This document shows, piece after piece, positions 43,712 to 50,437 of a stretch of DNA of 50,437 bases (positions are counted from its first letter, which is position 1; each line of letters begins with the position of its first letter). The translations under genes and the position numbers were made by a program. The stretch is from Caryophanales bacterium UBA1737. GTDB taxonomy: Bacteria > Bacillota_I > Bacilli_A > ML615J-28 > CAG-313. Where the stretch lies: the NCBI GenBank assembly GCA_002315915.1, contig DCIB01000001.1, positions 1-50,437 of the forward strand. The letters run 5' to 3'. Below the pieces are notes generated by a model. The model was not told the DNA's origin, did not search any database, and worked only from the letters and a program-made list of their open reading frames with translations.

Positions 43712-44728
43712 TTATTCTTCTACTTCTGGTATAACAATAGAATCTTTTATTGCATCAGTTAATCCTGATACTTTTAATTTATAACATAGTTTAATTGATT
43801 CATAAATAGCACTTGCTTTAGAAGATCCATGTGATTTAACCATTGTTTTATTACATCCAAGAAGTACTGCTCCTGGATAGTTATTATAATCCATCATTTC
43901 TTTGATATTCATCATTTCATCTTTTAGAAGTAATGCACCAATCTTAGTTTTAGCATTTTTATAGAAGGCTTTCTTTAATAAACCAAGTAATTCAAGACAA
44001 GCACCTTCAGTAGATTTTAATAATACGTTTCCTGCAAATCCATCACATACTACTAAATCATATTCTCCTGATAATAAATCTCTACTTTCCATATTACCAA
44101 CAAAGTTTAAAGATACATTATTCTTTAATAGTTGGTATGTTTCCTTACGAAGCATATCTCCTTTTTCTTCTTCAGTACCGATATTTAATAACGCTATTCT
44201 TGCGTTCATATTATTATATGCTTTTTGTAAATATAAATTACCCATCATAGCAAATTGTTCTAACCATAAAGGATCACAATCAACATTTGCTCCACTATCA
44301 CATACTGCAACAAATCCTCCTGGAATTGTAGGCATTAATGGACAAAATGCTGGACGTTTAATTCCTTTAATACGACCGATTTTTAAAACAGCACCAGTTA
44401 GTAATGCTCCTGTAGAACCTGTTGATACCATACCACCACATTCTGGATCATTTTTCAACATATCAAATGCTTTTACCATAGATGATTCTGTTTTTCTTTT
44501 AATTGCAACAGTTGGAATATCTTCACAAGATATTACATCTATTGCATTTAAAATTTCAATTTGATCAATATTATATTTATAATTTGCAAGTAATTCTTTT
44601 AATTCATCTTCTTTACCAGATAAAACAATCTTTAAATCGTTATTTTCGTTTACAGCTTTAACTGCTGCTTCAACATTTACGCTTGGTCCTCTATCTCCAC
44701 CATAGCAATCTACTACTAATTTAACCAT
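43712..44728 (-). CDS. plsX: Phosphate acyltransferase PlsX
   Basis: PlsX makes acyl-phosphate from acyl-ACP for phospholipid synthesis (338 residues). Family signatures are VDCYGGDRGP near the N-terminus, MVSTGSTGALLTGA and DSGANVDCDP. AGGAG precedes the ATG. It ends rsmD-coaD-plsX, nine bases after coaD, rather than sitting in a fapR-plsX-fabD cluster. Confidence 0.94.
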   Translation of the reverse strand: MVKLVVDCYGGDRGPSVNVEAAVKAVNENNDLKIVLSGKEDELKELLANYKYNIDQIEILNAIDVISCEDIPTVAIKRKTESSMVKAFDMLKNDPECGGMVSTGSTGALLTGAVLKIGRIKGIKRPAFCPLMPTIPGGFVAVCDSGANVDCDPLWLEQFAMMGNLYLQKAYNNMNARIALLNIGTEEEKGDMLRKETYQLLKNNVSLNFVGNMESRDLLSGEYDLVVCDGFAGNVLLKSTEGACLELLGLLKKAFYKNAKTKIGALLLKDEMMNIKEMMDYNNYPGAVLLGCNKTMVKSHGSSKASAIYESIKLCYKLKVSGLTDAIKDSIVIPEVEE

Positions 44729-44737
44729 ATTTTTCTC

Positions 44738-45214
44738 CTATTTATATTTATCTATTAAGGCTAATTCAACATTTTTAGGTACAAATTTTGAAACATCACC
44801 TTTAAATTTAGCTATTTCTTTTACACTACTACTTGATAAGAATGATACTTCATGTGAACTCATTAAGAATATAGTTTCAATATCACTACATAAGCTTTTA
44901 TTAATAGTAGCCATTTGTAATTCATATTCAAAATCAGAAACCATTCTTAATCCTCTAATAATTGTTTTTGCTTTTACTGATGAAGCAAAATCTACTGTTA
45001 ATAATTCTGTTTTACATACTTCTATATTTGGATATTCTTTTAAAACTTCTTTTATTAGAGTAATTCTTTCATCTACAGTAAATAAATTATTTTTATTTAC
45101 GTTAGATGGTATTACTACATAAATTTTATCATATAAGGGATATACTCTTTTAATAATATCTAAATGACCATTTGTTATTGGGTCAAATGTACCTGGATAT
45201 ATTGCAATATTCAT
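44738..45214 (-). CDS. coaD: Phosphopantetheine adenylyltransferase
   Basis: The 158-residue nucleotidyltransferase makes dephospho-CoA in coenzyme A synthesis. The N-terminal YPGTFDPITNGHLDII motif contains the T/HxGH signature, and LSSSSVKEI is the C-terminal motif; RGLRMVSDFEYELQMA lies between. GAGAG precedes the start. It follows rsmD by four bases, as in many Firmicutes. Confidence 0.96.
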   Translation of the reverse strand: MNIAIYPGTFDPITNGHLDIIKRVYPLYDKIYVVIPSNVNKNNLFTVDERITLIKEVLKEYPNIEVCKTELLTVDFASSVKAKTIIRGLRMVSDFEYELQMATINKSLCSDIETIFLMSSHEVSFLSSSSVKEIAKFKGDVSKFVPKNVELALIDKYK

Positions 45215-45218
45215 AATA

Positions 45219-45764
45219 TTACTCTCTTTCTAATATTAATATTTCTGATGAAGAATATATTTTACATAATTTTATTTTATATCCTATATATTCTTTATTA
45301 ATTATATCTTCTTTTGGATATTCTGCCATAATATATCCACCAATATTTAACATATTATTTTTATGTATAAATGATATTAATTCATCTATTACTTTTAATT
45401 TAAATGGTGGATCTAAAAAAATTATATCAAATTTTTTATTAACAAGTTTTGGTAAAACACTTACATAATCCGCATGAAGGATAGTAGTATTATTTTCATA
45501 ATGTAGTTTAGAAACATTTTTTTTAATAATATTTATTGCTTCTATATTTTTATCAATAATAATAGCGTGATTTGCTCCTCTACTTAATGATTCTAAACTA
45601 AGTGCTCCACTTCCTCCAAATACATCTAATACTTCATATCCTGGAAAGAATTCTCCCATAGAAGAAAATATAGCACCTTTTGTAGCATCTAATGTAGGTC
45701 TAGTAATTAAGCCTTCTAATGTTTCTAATTTAGTTCCTCTATTTTTACCGGCAATAATTCGCAT
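45219..45764 (-). CDS. rsmD: 16S rRNA m2G966 methyltransferase RsmD
   Basis: A 181-residue SAM-dependent methyltransferase. The start MRIIAGKNRGTKLE and RPTLDATKGAIFSSM are typical, DVFGGSGALSLE is the SAM motif, and FLDPPF the catalytic (D/N)PPF motif. AAGGA precedes the ATG. It is the first gene of rsmD-coaD-plsX. Confidence 0.95.
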   Translation of the reverse strand: MRIIAGKNRGTKLETLEGLITRPTLDATKGAIFSSMGEFFPGYEVLDVFGGSGALSLESLSRGANHAIIIDKNIEAINIIKKNVSKLHYENNTTILHADYVSVLPKLVNKKFDIIFLDPPFKLKVIDELISFIHKNNMLNIGGYIMAEYPKEDIINKEYIGYKIKLCKIYSSSEILILERE

Positions 45765-45782
45765 ATAATAATTCCTTAATAT

Positions 45783-45812
45783 TCTATAACTATATTATCA
45801 CTTATTTGTAAA
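45783..45812 (-). promoter_or_regulatory. Possible promoter of rsmD
   Basis: TTTACA (45807-45812), 18-base spacer, TATAGA (45783-45788) on the minus strand, between the decarboxylase terminator and rsmD. Confidence 0.4.
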
Positions 45813-45826
45813 CTTTTCCAAAAATA

Positions 45827-45854
45827 AAAAAGTAAGAAAACTTTCTTACTTTTT
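45827..45854 (-). terminator. Terminator of the arcABC-decarboxylase operon
   Basis: A 13-bp stem (45827-45839 with 45842-45854, AAAAAGTAAGAAA) at the stop codon with U-rich flank on the minus strand. Confidence 0.8.
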
Positions 45855-47160
45855 AAAATTTTGAAATTCTAAGTATATCATCAATAGATTGTAAACTAGA
45901 TCTTAAATATTCTTTATTACCATCAATTACTAAATCAATTTCTTCAGGTAATAAACAATGATGTATACCACCTTTACCATTCATACTATTTTGATAAGAA
46001 CCAGTTCCAAGTATTCCTATATATAAATGATCAGTGTTTACGGGTAAATTTATATAACCACTTTTTTCTTGATAAACATCATCGCAATCACATGTTGCAC
46101 CACCTAAATGAGCTTTAACCATTTCACTATCTAAATGATTTACTGGTTTTATAATCATAGGTTCTCCTAATGCATACATTTCAGGAAGTGCAATTAGTAA
46201 GCTTCCATTAATAATATACCAAGGATATTCGTCAGTTCTTTTAACACCAATTACTTGATAAAGATTAACTACTGCATCTTTTTGAGAATATTTACCATTT
46301 TCACTAATAATAGATGGTTCAATGCAGTCATTCTTTTTACATAATGATTTTAATGAAGATATAACAAGATTTGTATATTTATCATAATCAAATCCACCTC
46401 CAGTAGGAAGTGGTGTTCCACCACCTATATCAAAATATTTGATTGTTGGATATTTTTTTAAAGCTTCAACATATAAATTAAATGTTTTTTCAAAATTTAT
46501 CATAAACTTATCTTCTTCAAAATCAAATCCTCTTTGATGATAATGAATAGTAGTTAATAATAAATTAGTTTTTGATAAATCATTTAATATATAATTTAAG
46601 TCGGATTTTGTTAGACCAAATCTATCATTTTTAGGTTCATCATCATGTTCATTATATTGAGCTTCTAAATGAACTCTTAATCCAACTTCTATTGGTAATT
46701 CTGTTTCTTTTAAAATTTCATATTCTGATACAGAATCAATTATATCAATAATTTTATAACCTTCGTTATAACAATTAATAATAGTATCAATATAATCATT
46801 TAATTTATAACCATTACATACTAAGTATTTATTCTTATATTCAGGGTGTTTTTCAAATAATTTTTTAGTTAGTAATAAATCATAATAACTAGAAGTTTCA
46901 AGTCCATCTGAAACATCAAATGCTGCTTCAATTTCACGGGGACCATAATTTGCCTTATTAGCATTTAAGTAAATAAATTTTCCATTATAGTTATTATTTA
47001 AAATAGCTTTATCAAATGATTCTTTTAATGATATTACATGTTCTTTAATAATATCTAAGAAAGTAATTTTAAGTGGTGTGCCATATTTTAATGCTAATTT
47101 AGATAAATCGTAATCATTATAATAAATTTTATCTTCTATTTGTTTTATTAATTCTTTCAT
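45853..47160 (-). CDS. PLP-dependent arginine/ornithine decarboxylase-like (fold type III)
   Basis: A 435-residue alanine-racemase-fold PLP enzyme. NANKANY near the N-terminus holds the probable PLP lysine, FDIGGGTPLP is the glycine-rich phosphate site, LGGATCDCDD and GILGTGSYQNSM match the C-terminal active-site part. The sequence is most like the short arginine decarboxylases of Bacteroidetes that I recall. Arginine, ornithine or diaminopimelate are possible substrates. It lies 13 bases after arcC and is the last gene of the arginine deiminase operon, which favours arginine or ornithine. AAGGAA precedes the ATG. Confidence 0.82.
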   Translation of the reverse strand: MKELIKQIEDKIYYNDYDLSKLALKYGTPLKITFLDIIKEHVISLKESFDKAILNNNYNGKFIYLNANKANYGPREIEAAFDVSDGLETSSYYDLLLTKKLFEKHPEYKNKYLVCNGYKLNDYIDTIINCYNEGYKIIDIIDSVSEYEILKETELPIEVGLRVHLEAQYNEHDDEPKNDRFGLTKSDLNYILNDLSKTNLLLTTIHYHQRGFDFEEDKFMINFEKTFNLYVEALKKYPTIKYFDIGGGTPLPTGGGFDYDKYTNLVISSLKSLCKKNDCIEPSIISENGKYSQKDAVVNLYQVIGVKRTDEYPWYIINGSLLIALPEMYALGEPMIIKPVNHLDSEMVKAHLGGATCDCDDVYQEKSGYINLPVNTDHLYIGILGTGSYQNSMNGKGGIHHCLLPEEIDLVIDGNKEYLRSSLQSIDDILRISKF

Positions 47161-47173
47161 AATTTATATTCCT

Positions 47174-48091
47174 TTAGGAGTGAATGATTGTTCCAGAGCA
47201 ACCTTTTATTGCGTCTAATACTTCATCAATAGATGTAATAACAGCTTTAGATGATGGATTAGATTGAACAAATTTTATTGCTGCTTCAATTTTCGGTTTC
47301 ATTGAACCTGCTTTAAAATGTCCTTCATTATTATATTTTATAGCATCATTAATTGATATATCATGAAGTATTATTTCATTATCTGTTTTATAATTTAATA
47401 CTGCATTTGGTACTGCTGTAATAATCATTAATATATCAGCATTAATACTTGATGCAAGTAAGCTTGATGCAAAATCTTTATCAATAACGGCATCTACTCC
47501 AATATATTTATTATCCTCTTTTACAACAGGAATACCTCCACCACCACAAGATATAGTAATAATTCCATTATCAGTAAGTTTTTTTATAGCATCTAGTTCT
47601 ACAATATTTTTTGGAATTGGACTTGCAACTACTCTTCTAAATCCTCGTCCAGCATCTTCTTTCATTGTAAAGGGAAGTTTTGATGCTTCTTCTTTTGTAT
47701 AAAATGATCCAATTGGTTTTGTTGGATTTAAAAATGCTGGATCATTTTTATCTACTTCTATTTGTGTATTAATAGATACTACTGTTTTATTTATACCTAA
47801 ATTTAATAATTCTTGTTTTATAGCATTTTGTAAGTGATATCCAATATATCCTTCACTCATAGCACCACATTCTGGAAATGGCATAAAATATACTTTATCA
47901 TTTATTTTATTTCCTTCTGTAAATGCTAGATTAATTAATCCTACTTGTGGTCCATTACCATGAGTTATTAATACATCATGACCTTCTTTTATAATCAATG
48001 CTATATGTTTTGCTGTTTTTACAGCATTTTCATATTGAATAGATGGTACATCACCTAAAGCATTACCACCAAGAGCAATTACTATTTTCAT
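47174..48091 (-). CDS. arcC: Carbamate kinase
   Basis: A 305-residue amino acid kinase-fold enzyme that makes ATP from carbamoyl phosphate, the energy-yielding step of the arginine deiminase pathway. LGGNALGD, THGNGPQVGL, EDAGRGFRRVVASP and SCGGGGIPVV are family signatures. The ATG overlaps the arcB stop (TAATG) with a weak GGTAA upstream, so coupling is likely. Confidence 0.96.
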   Translation of the reverse strand: MKIVIALGGNALGDVPSIQYENAVKTAKHIALIIKEGHDVLITHGNGPQVGLINLAFTEGNKINDKVYFMPFPECGAMSEGYIGYHLQNAIKQELLNLGINKTVVSINTQIEVDKNDPAFLNPTKPIGSFYTKEEASKLPFTMKEDAGRGFRRVVASPIPKNIVELDAIKKLTDNGIITISCGGGGIPVVKEDNKYIGVDAVIDKDFASSLLASSINADILMIITAVPNAVLNYKTDNEIILHDISINDAIKYNNEGHFKAGSMKPKIEAAIKFVQSNPSSKAVITSIDEVLDAIKGCSGTIIHS

Positions 48092-49083
48092 TATTCATTT
48101 ACCAATGAAGCATACATACAAGCTTTAATTGTATGTAATCTATTTTCTGCTTCATCAAACACTTTGGATTTATTACTTTCAAATACTTCTTCAGTAACTT
48201 CTAAGCCATTTAATCCAAATTTTTCATATACTTCCATTCCAACTTTAGTTTCTAAATTATGAAAAGATGGAAGACAATGCATAAATATAGCAGTATCTTT
48301 TGCATAACCCATTACTTTAGAATTAACTTGATAAGGAGTTAATAATTTTATTCTTTCAGCCCATACATCATCTGGTTCTCCCATAGATACCCAGACATCT
48401 GTAACAATAATATCTGCATCTTTACAAGCTATTTCTACATTTTCTTCTAAAGTAACACTTCCACCAGATAATTTTGCAGCTTCAATAGATTTATCTACTA
48501 AATCAGATGCAGGCCATAATTCTTTTGGAGCACATGCAACAAAATTCATACCAACCTTTGCTGCTCCTATCATTAAACTATTACCCATATTATATCTTGC
48601 ATCCCCTAAATAACACATTTTAAGTCCTTTTAAATATCCATAGTGTTCTTTAATAGTTAATAAATCTGCAAGTATTTGAGTTGGATGATATTTTTCAGTT
48701 AATCCATTCCATACTGGAACATTAGAATATTCTGCAAGGCATTCAACTGTTTCTTGTTTAAAACCACGATATTCAATACCATCATACATTCTACCAAGAA
48801 CTCTTGCAGTATCTTTAATAGATTCTTTTTTACCCATTTGAGATCCTGTTGGTCCTAAATATGTTGAATGCATTCCAAGATCAGCAGCTGCTACTTCAAA
48901 TGCACATCTAGTACGTGTTGAGTCTTTTTCAAATAATAATACAATATTTTTTCCTTTTAGAACATCATGTTTAATTCCATTTTTCTTTTCGTCTTTTAAT
49001 TTTGCAGATAAATCTAATAAATATAGTATTTCTTCTTCTGTATAATCAAGTAATGTTAGTAAATTTCTTTTATATAAGTTCAT
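48091..49083 (-). CDS. arcB: Catabolic ornithine carbamoyltransferase
   Basis: The second arginine deiminase pathway enzyme, splitting citrulline into ornithine and carbamoyl phosphate (330 residues). STRTRCAFEVA, HPTQILADLLT and HCLPSFHN are the carbamoyl phosphate and ornithine motifs. The frame extends to 49140, but those codons overlap arcA; the ATG at 49083 with AAAGGAA upstream starts like the family (MNLYKRNLLTLLDY). It lies 20 bases after arcA. Confidence 0.95.
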   Translation of the reverse strand: MNLYKRNLLTLLDYTEEEILYLLDLSAKLKDEKKNGIKHDVLKGKNIVLLFEKDSTRTRCAFEVAAADLGMHSTYLGPTGSQMGKKESIKDTARVLGRMYDGIEYRGFKQETVECLAEYSNVPVWNGLTEKYHPTQILADLLTIKEHYGYLKGLKMCYLGDARYNMGNSLMIGAAKVGMNFVACAPKELWPASDLVDKSIEAAKLSGGSVTLEENVEIACKDADIIVTDVWVSMGEPDDVWAERIKLLTPYQVNSKVMGYAKDTAIFMHCLPSFHNLETKVGMEVYEKFGLNGLEVTEEVFESNKSKVFDEAENRLHTIKACMYASLVNE

Positions 49084-49103
49084 ATTTTTATTTCCTTTAT
49101 TAT

Positions 49104-50327
49104 TTATAAATCTATTCTTTCTAGTGGCATACACATACATCTTGGTCCACCTCTACCACGAGATAATTCACTTGATGGAATAGTATGTACTTTAATTTTA
49201 TTTTCTTCTAATATTTTATTTGTAATATCATTTCTTTCATATGCAATAACCTCTCCTGGGGCTATACATATAGTATTAGATCCATCACTCCATTGTTCTC
49301 TTGCTGATGCAACATCATCAAGTCCTCCACAAGGTATTAATGTAACTTTTTTATTTAATTCTTTTTCTAATACTTTATCTAATGAATCATTTAATTTATC
49401 AACATGTAATTTATTAATTAAATTTGAATCTTTTGTTACTTCATATATTTCTAATACTTTTAAACATTCATTATGAATAGTAAATTTATCATAATCTACT
49501 TGTGTAAATATAGTATCTAAATGCATAAAAGAACGCATTTTAGGAATAGATAAGATTAATATCTTATCATATTTAGTATCAAAATTAAAAAATAAATTTT
49601 TAGCTAACTTCTCAATAGCAAGACTTGATGTTCTTTGACTATTACCTATTAGTAATGTTTTATCAGATAATACAAGTATATCTCCACCTTCTATTGATAA
49701 TTCATAATCTCTATTATAAAATAGTTTATTATTTTTATATATAGGATGATATTTAAAGATATATTTACCATATATAGTTTCTCTACATCTAGTTTTTGAA
49801 TACATTTTGTTTAATACTATACCATCATTAACTACGACAAATGGATCTCTTGTAAAATATAAGTTAGGCATTGGATTAGTTACAAATGGATTATCATCAA
49901 CTAAATCAGTTAAAGTTAAATGAGATGTTTCTGGTAAATCAATTTTTTTAATACCAGACATTGTTTTTTTAACTAAAGTTTTAGTATCTAAAATATTCAT
50001 TAAATAATTTTTAACTACTTCTCCAAGTGTCTCAGAATAAATTGGAGCATCTTTAATAAATTCATCAATAAATTCTATTTTTGCAGCTGGATTATTATCT
50101 AATGCTTCAGTAACTAAATCCGTTAAATATACAACTTTTACTCCATTATCGATAAATGCTTTAGCAAACGCTTGATGTTCTTTAATTGCTAGTGGTAACC
50201 ATGGAATATCATCAAATAATAATTCTCCTAAGTATGTTGGAATTAAATTTAATAATTCTTCTCCTGGTTCATGAAGTAATACAGTTTTTAATTTTCCGAT
50301 TTCTGAATTAATATTATATACACTCAT
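49104..50327 (-). CDS. arcA: Arginine deiminase
   Basis: The first enzyme of anaerobic arginine catabolism, converting arginine to citrulline and ammonia (407 residues). FTRDPFVV carries the active-site Asp, EGGD and the His-containing HLDTIF follow, and Cys397 in GGPRCMCMP is the expected nucleophile. GAGGT precedes the ATG. It is first in arcA-arcB-arcC-decarboxylase and has its own promoter. No arcD antiporter is in the window. Confidence 0.97.
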   Translation of the reverse strand: MSVYNINSEIGKLKTVLLHEPGEELLNLIPTYLGELLFDDIPWLPLAIKEHQAFAKAFIDNGVKVVYLTDLVTEALDNNPAAKIEFIDEFIKDAPIYSETLGEVVKNYLMNILDTKTLVKKTMSGIKKIDLPETSHLTLTDLVDDNPFVTNPMPNLYFTRDPFVVVNDGIVLNKMYSKTRCRETIYGKYIFKYHPIYKNNKLFYNRDYELSIEGGDILVLSDKTLLIGNSQRTSSLAIEKLAKNLFFNFDTKYDKILILSIPKMRSFMHLDTIFTQVDYDKFTIHNECLKVLEIYEVTKDSNLINKLHVDKLNDSLDKVLEKELNKKVTLIPCGGLDDVASAREQWSDGSNTICIAPGEVIAYERNDITNKILEENKIKVHTIPSSELSRGRGGPRCMCMPLERIDL

Positions 50328-50357
50328 ATTAACTTACCTCAAAAATAAATCTATTTT

Positions 50358-50386
50358 ATTATAGCAAATATTATTATTTTGATAAA
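50358..50386 (-). promoter_or_regulatory. Promoter of the arc operon
   Basis: Extended -10 TGCTATAAT (50358-50366) on the minus strand with a weak TTTATC -35 (50381-50386), 17-base spacer. Confidence 0.6.
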
Positions 50387-50416
50387 TAAAAGTAATAAGA
50401 AAAAAGTAGGAGTATG

Positions 50417-50428
50417 TTGGGTACCCAA
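50417..50428. promoter_or_regulatory. 12-base palindrome upstream of arcA
   Basis: TTGGGTACCCAA is a perfect palindrome about 30 bases upstream of the arcA -35 and at the very edge of the window. It could be an operator or part of a structure that continues outside. Confidence 0.3.
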
Positions 50429-50437
50429 TAAATTGGA

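Noticed and set aside
1..50437. tRNA, rRNA, CRISPR array, insertion sequence or prophage
   Set aside because: No repeat-spacer pattern, transposase or structural RNA sequence was recognised in the intergenic regions.

Overview
The window is a very AT-rich bacterial chromosome segment with densely packed genes, nearly all on the minus strand. It looks like a low-GC Firmicute (Bacilli/Erysipelotrichia/RF39-type, possibly gut-associated). The evidence is a PolC-type replicase, a T-box leader, strong AGGAGG-type ribosome binding sites, a two-copper-free set of Bacillus-like gene clusters (phoH-ybeY-cdd-era-recO, nusB-xseA-xseB-dxs-recN, cshB-nfo, rsmD-coaD) and the arginine deiminase pathway. TGA is used as a stop and Trp is TGG, so the code is standard and not that of Mycoplasma. 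No rRNA, tRNA, CRISPR array, prophage or insertion sequence was seen. No gap longer than 300 bases lacks a gene.

Layout, left to right. 1-6860: one minus-strand operon read from a T-box leader: hisS, aspS, a Cys-rich membrane peptide, comEB-type dCMP deaminase, a SepM/YlbL-type PDZ-Lon protease, a membrane protein, lspA and rluD, ending in a terminator at the left edge. 6886-11511: response regulator, histidine kinase, HtrA-like protease and the translesion polymerase DinB, apparently co-transcribed. 11695-12954: rarA on the plus strand, convergent with rpmG (L33, 51 codons). 13199-17201: phoH-ybeY-cdd-era-recO-cyclophilin. 17300-23422: polC and an ABC-F ATPase. 23567-24223: a small membrane protein facing a stand-alone Spo0A DNA-binding domain.

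24361-34860: nusB-xseA-xseB-dxs-recN, preceded by an RNA modification and repair operon headed by a small Xre-type regulator (xre-rsmE-mtaB-cshB-nfo-trmL). 34962-40626: a LacZ-type beta-galactosidase, a transglutaminase-like lipoprotein and a membrane-anchored alpha/beta hydrolase. 40644-43681: an RlmD-family RNA methyltransferase that has lost its catalytic cysteine, behind a NERD-domain protein, and a membrane protein with an InlB-type repeat. 43712-45764: rsmD-coaD-plsX. 45853-50327: arcA-arcB-arcC plus an arginine/ornithine decarboxylase-like gene.

Most genes are housekeeping. The most interesting points are: the Spo0A C-terminal domain left without a receiver at what is by synteny the spo0A locus, in the absence of spoIVB; an envelope-stress-like operon ending in an error-prone polymerase; the apparently short T-box; the methyltransferase lacking its nucleophile; and a decarboxylase attached to the arginine deiminase operon. 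Promoters across the window repeatedly show an extended -10 (TGnTATAAT-like).
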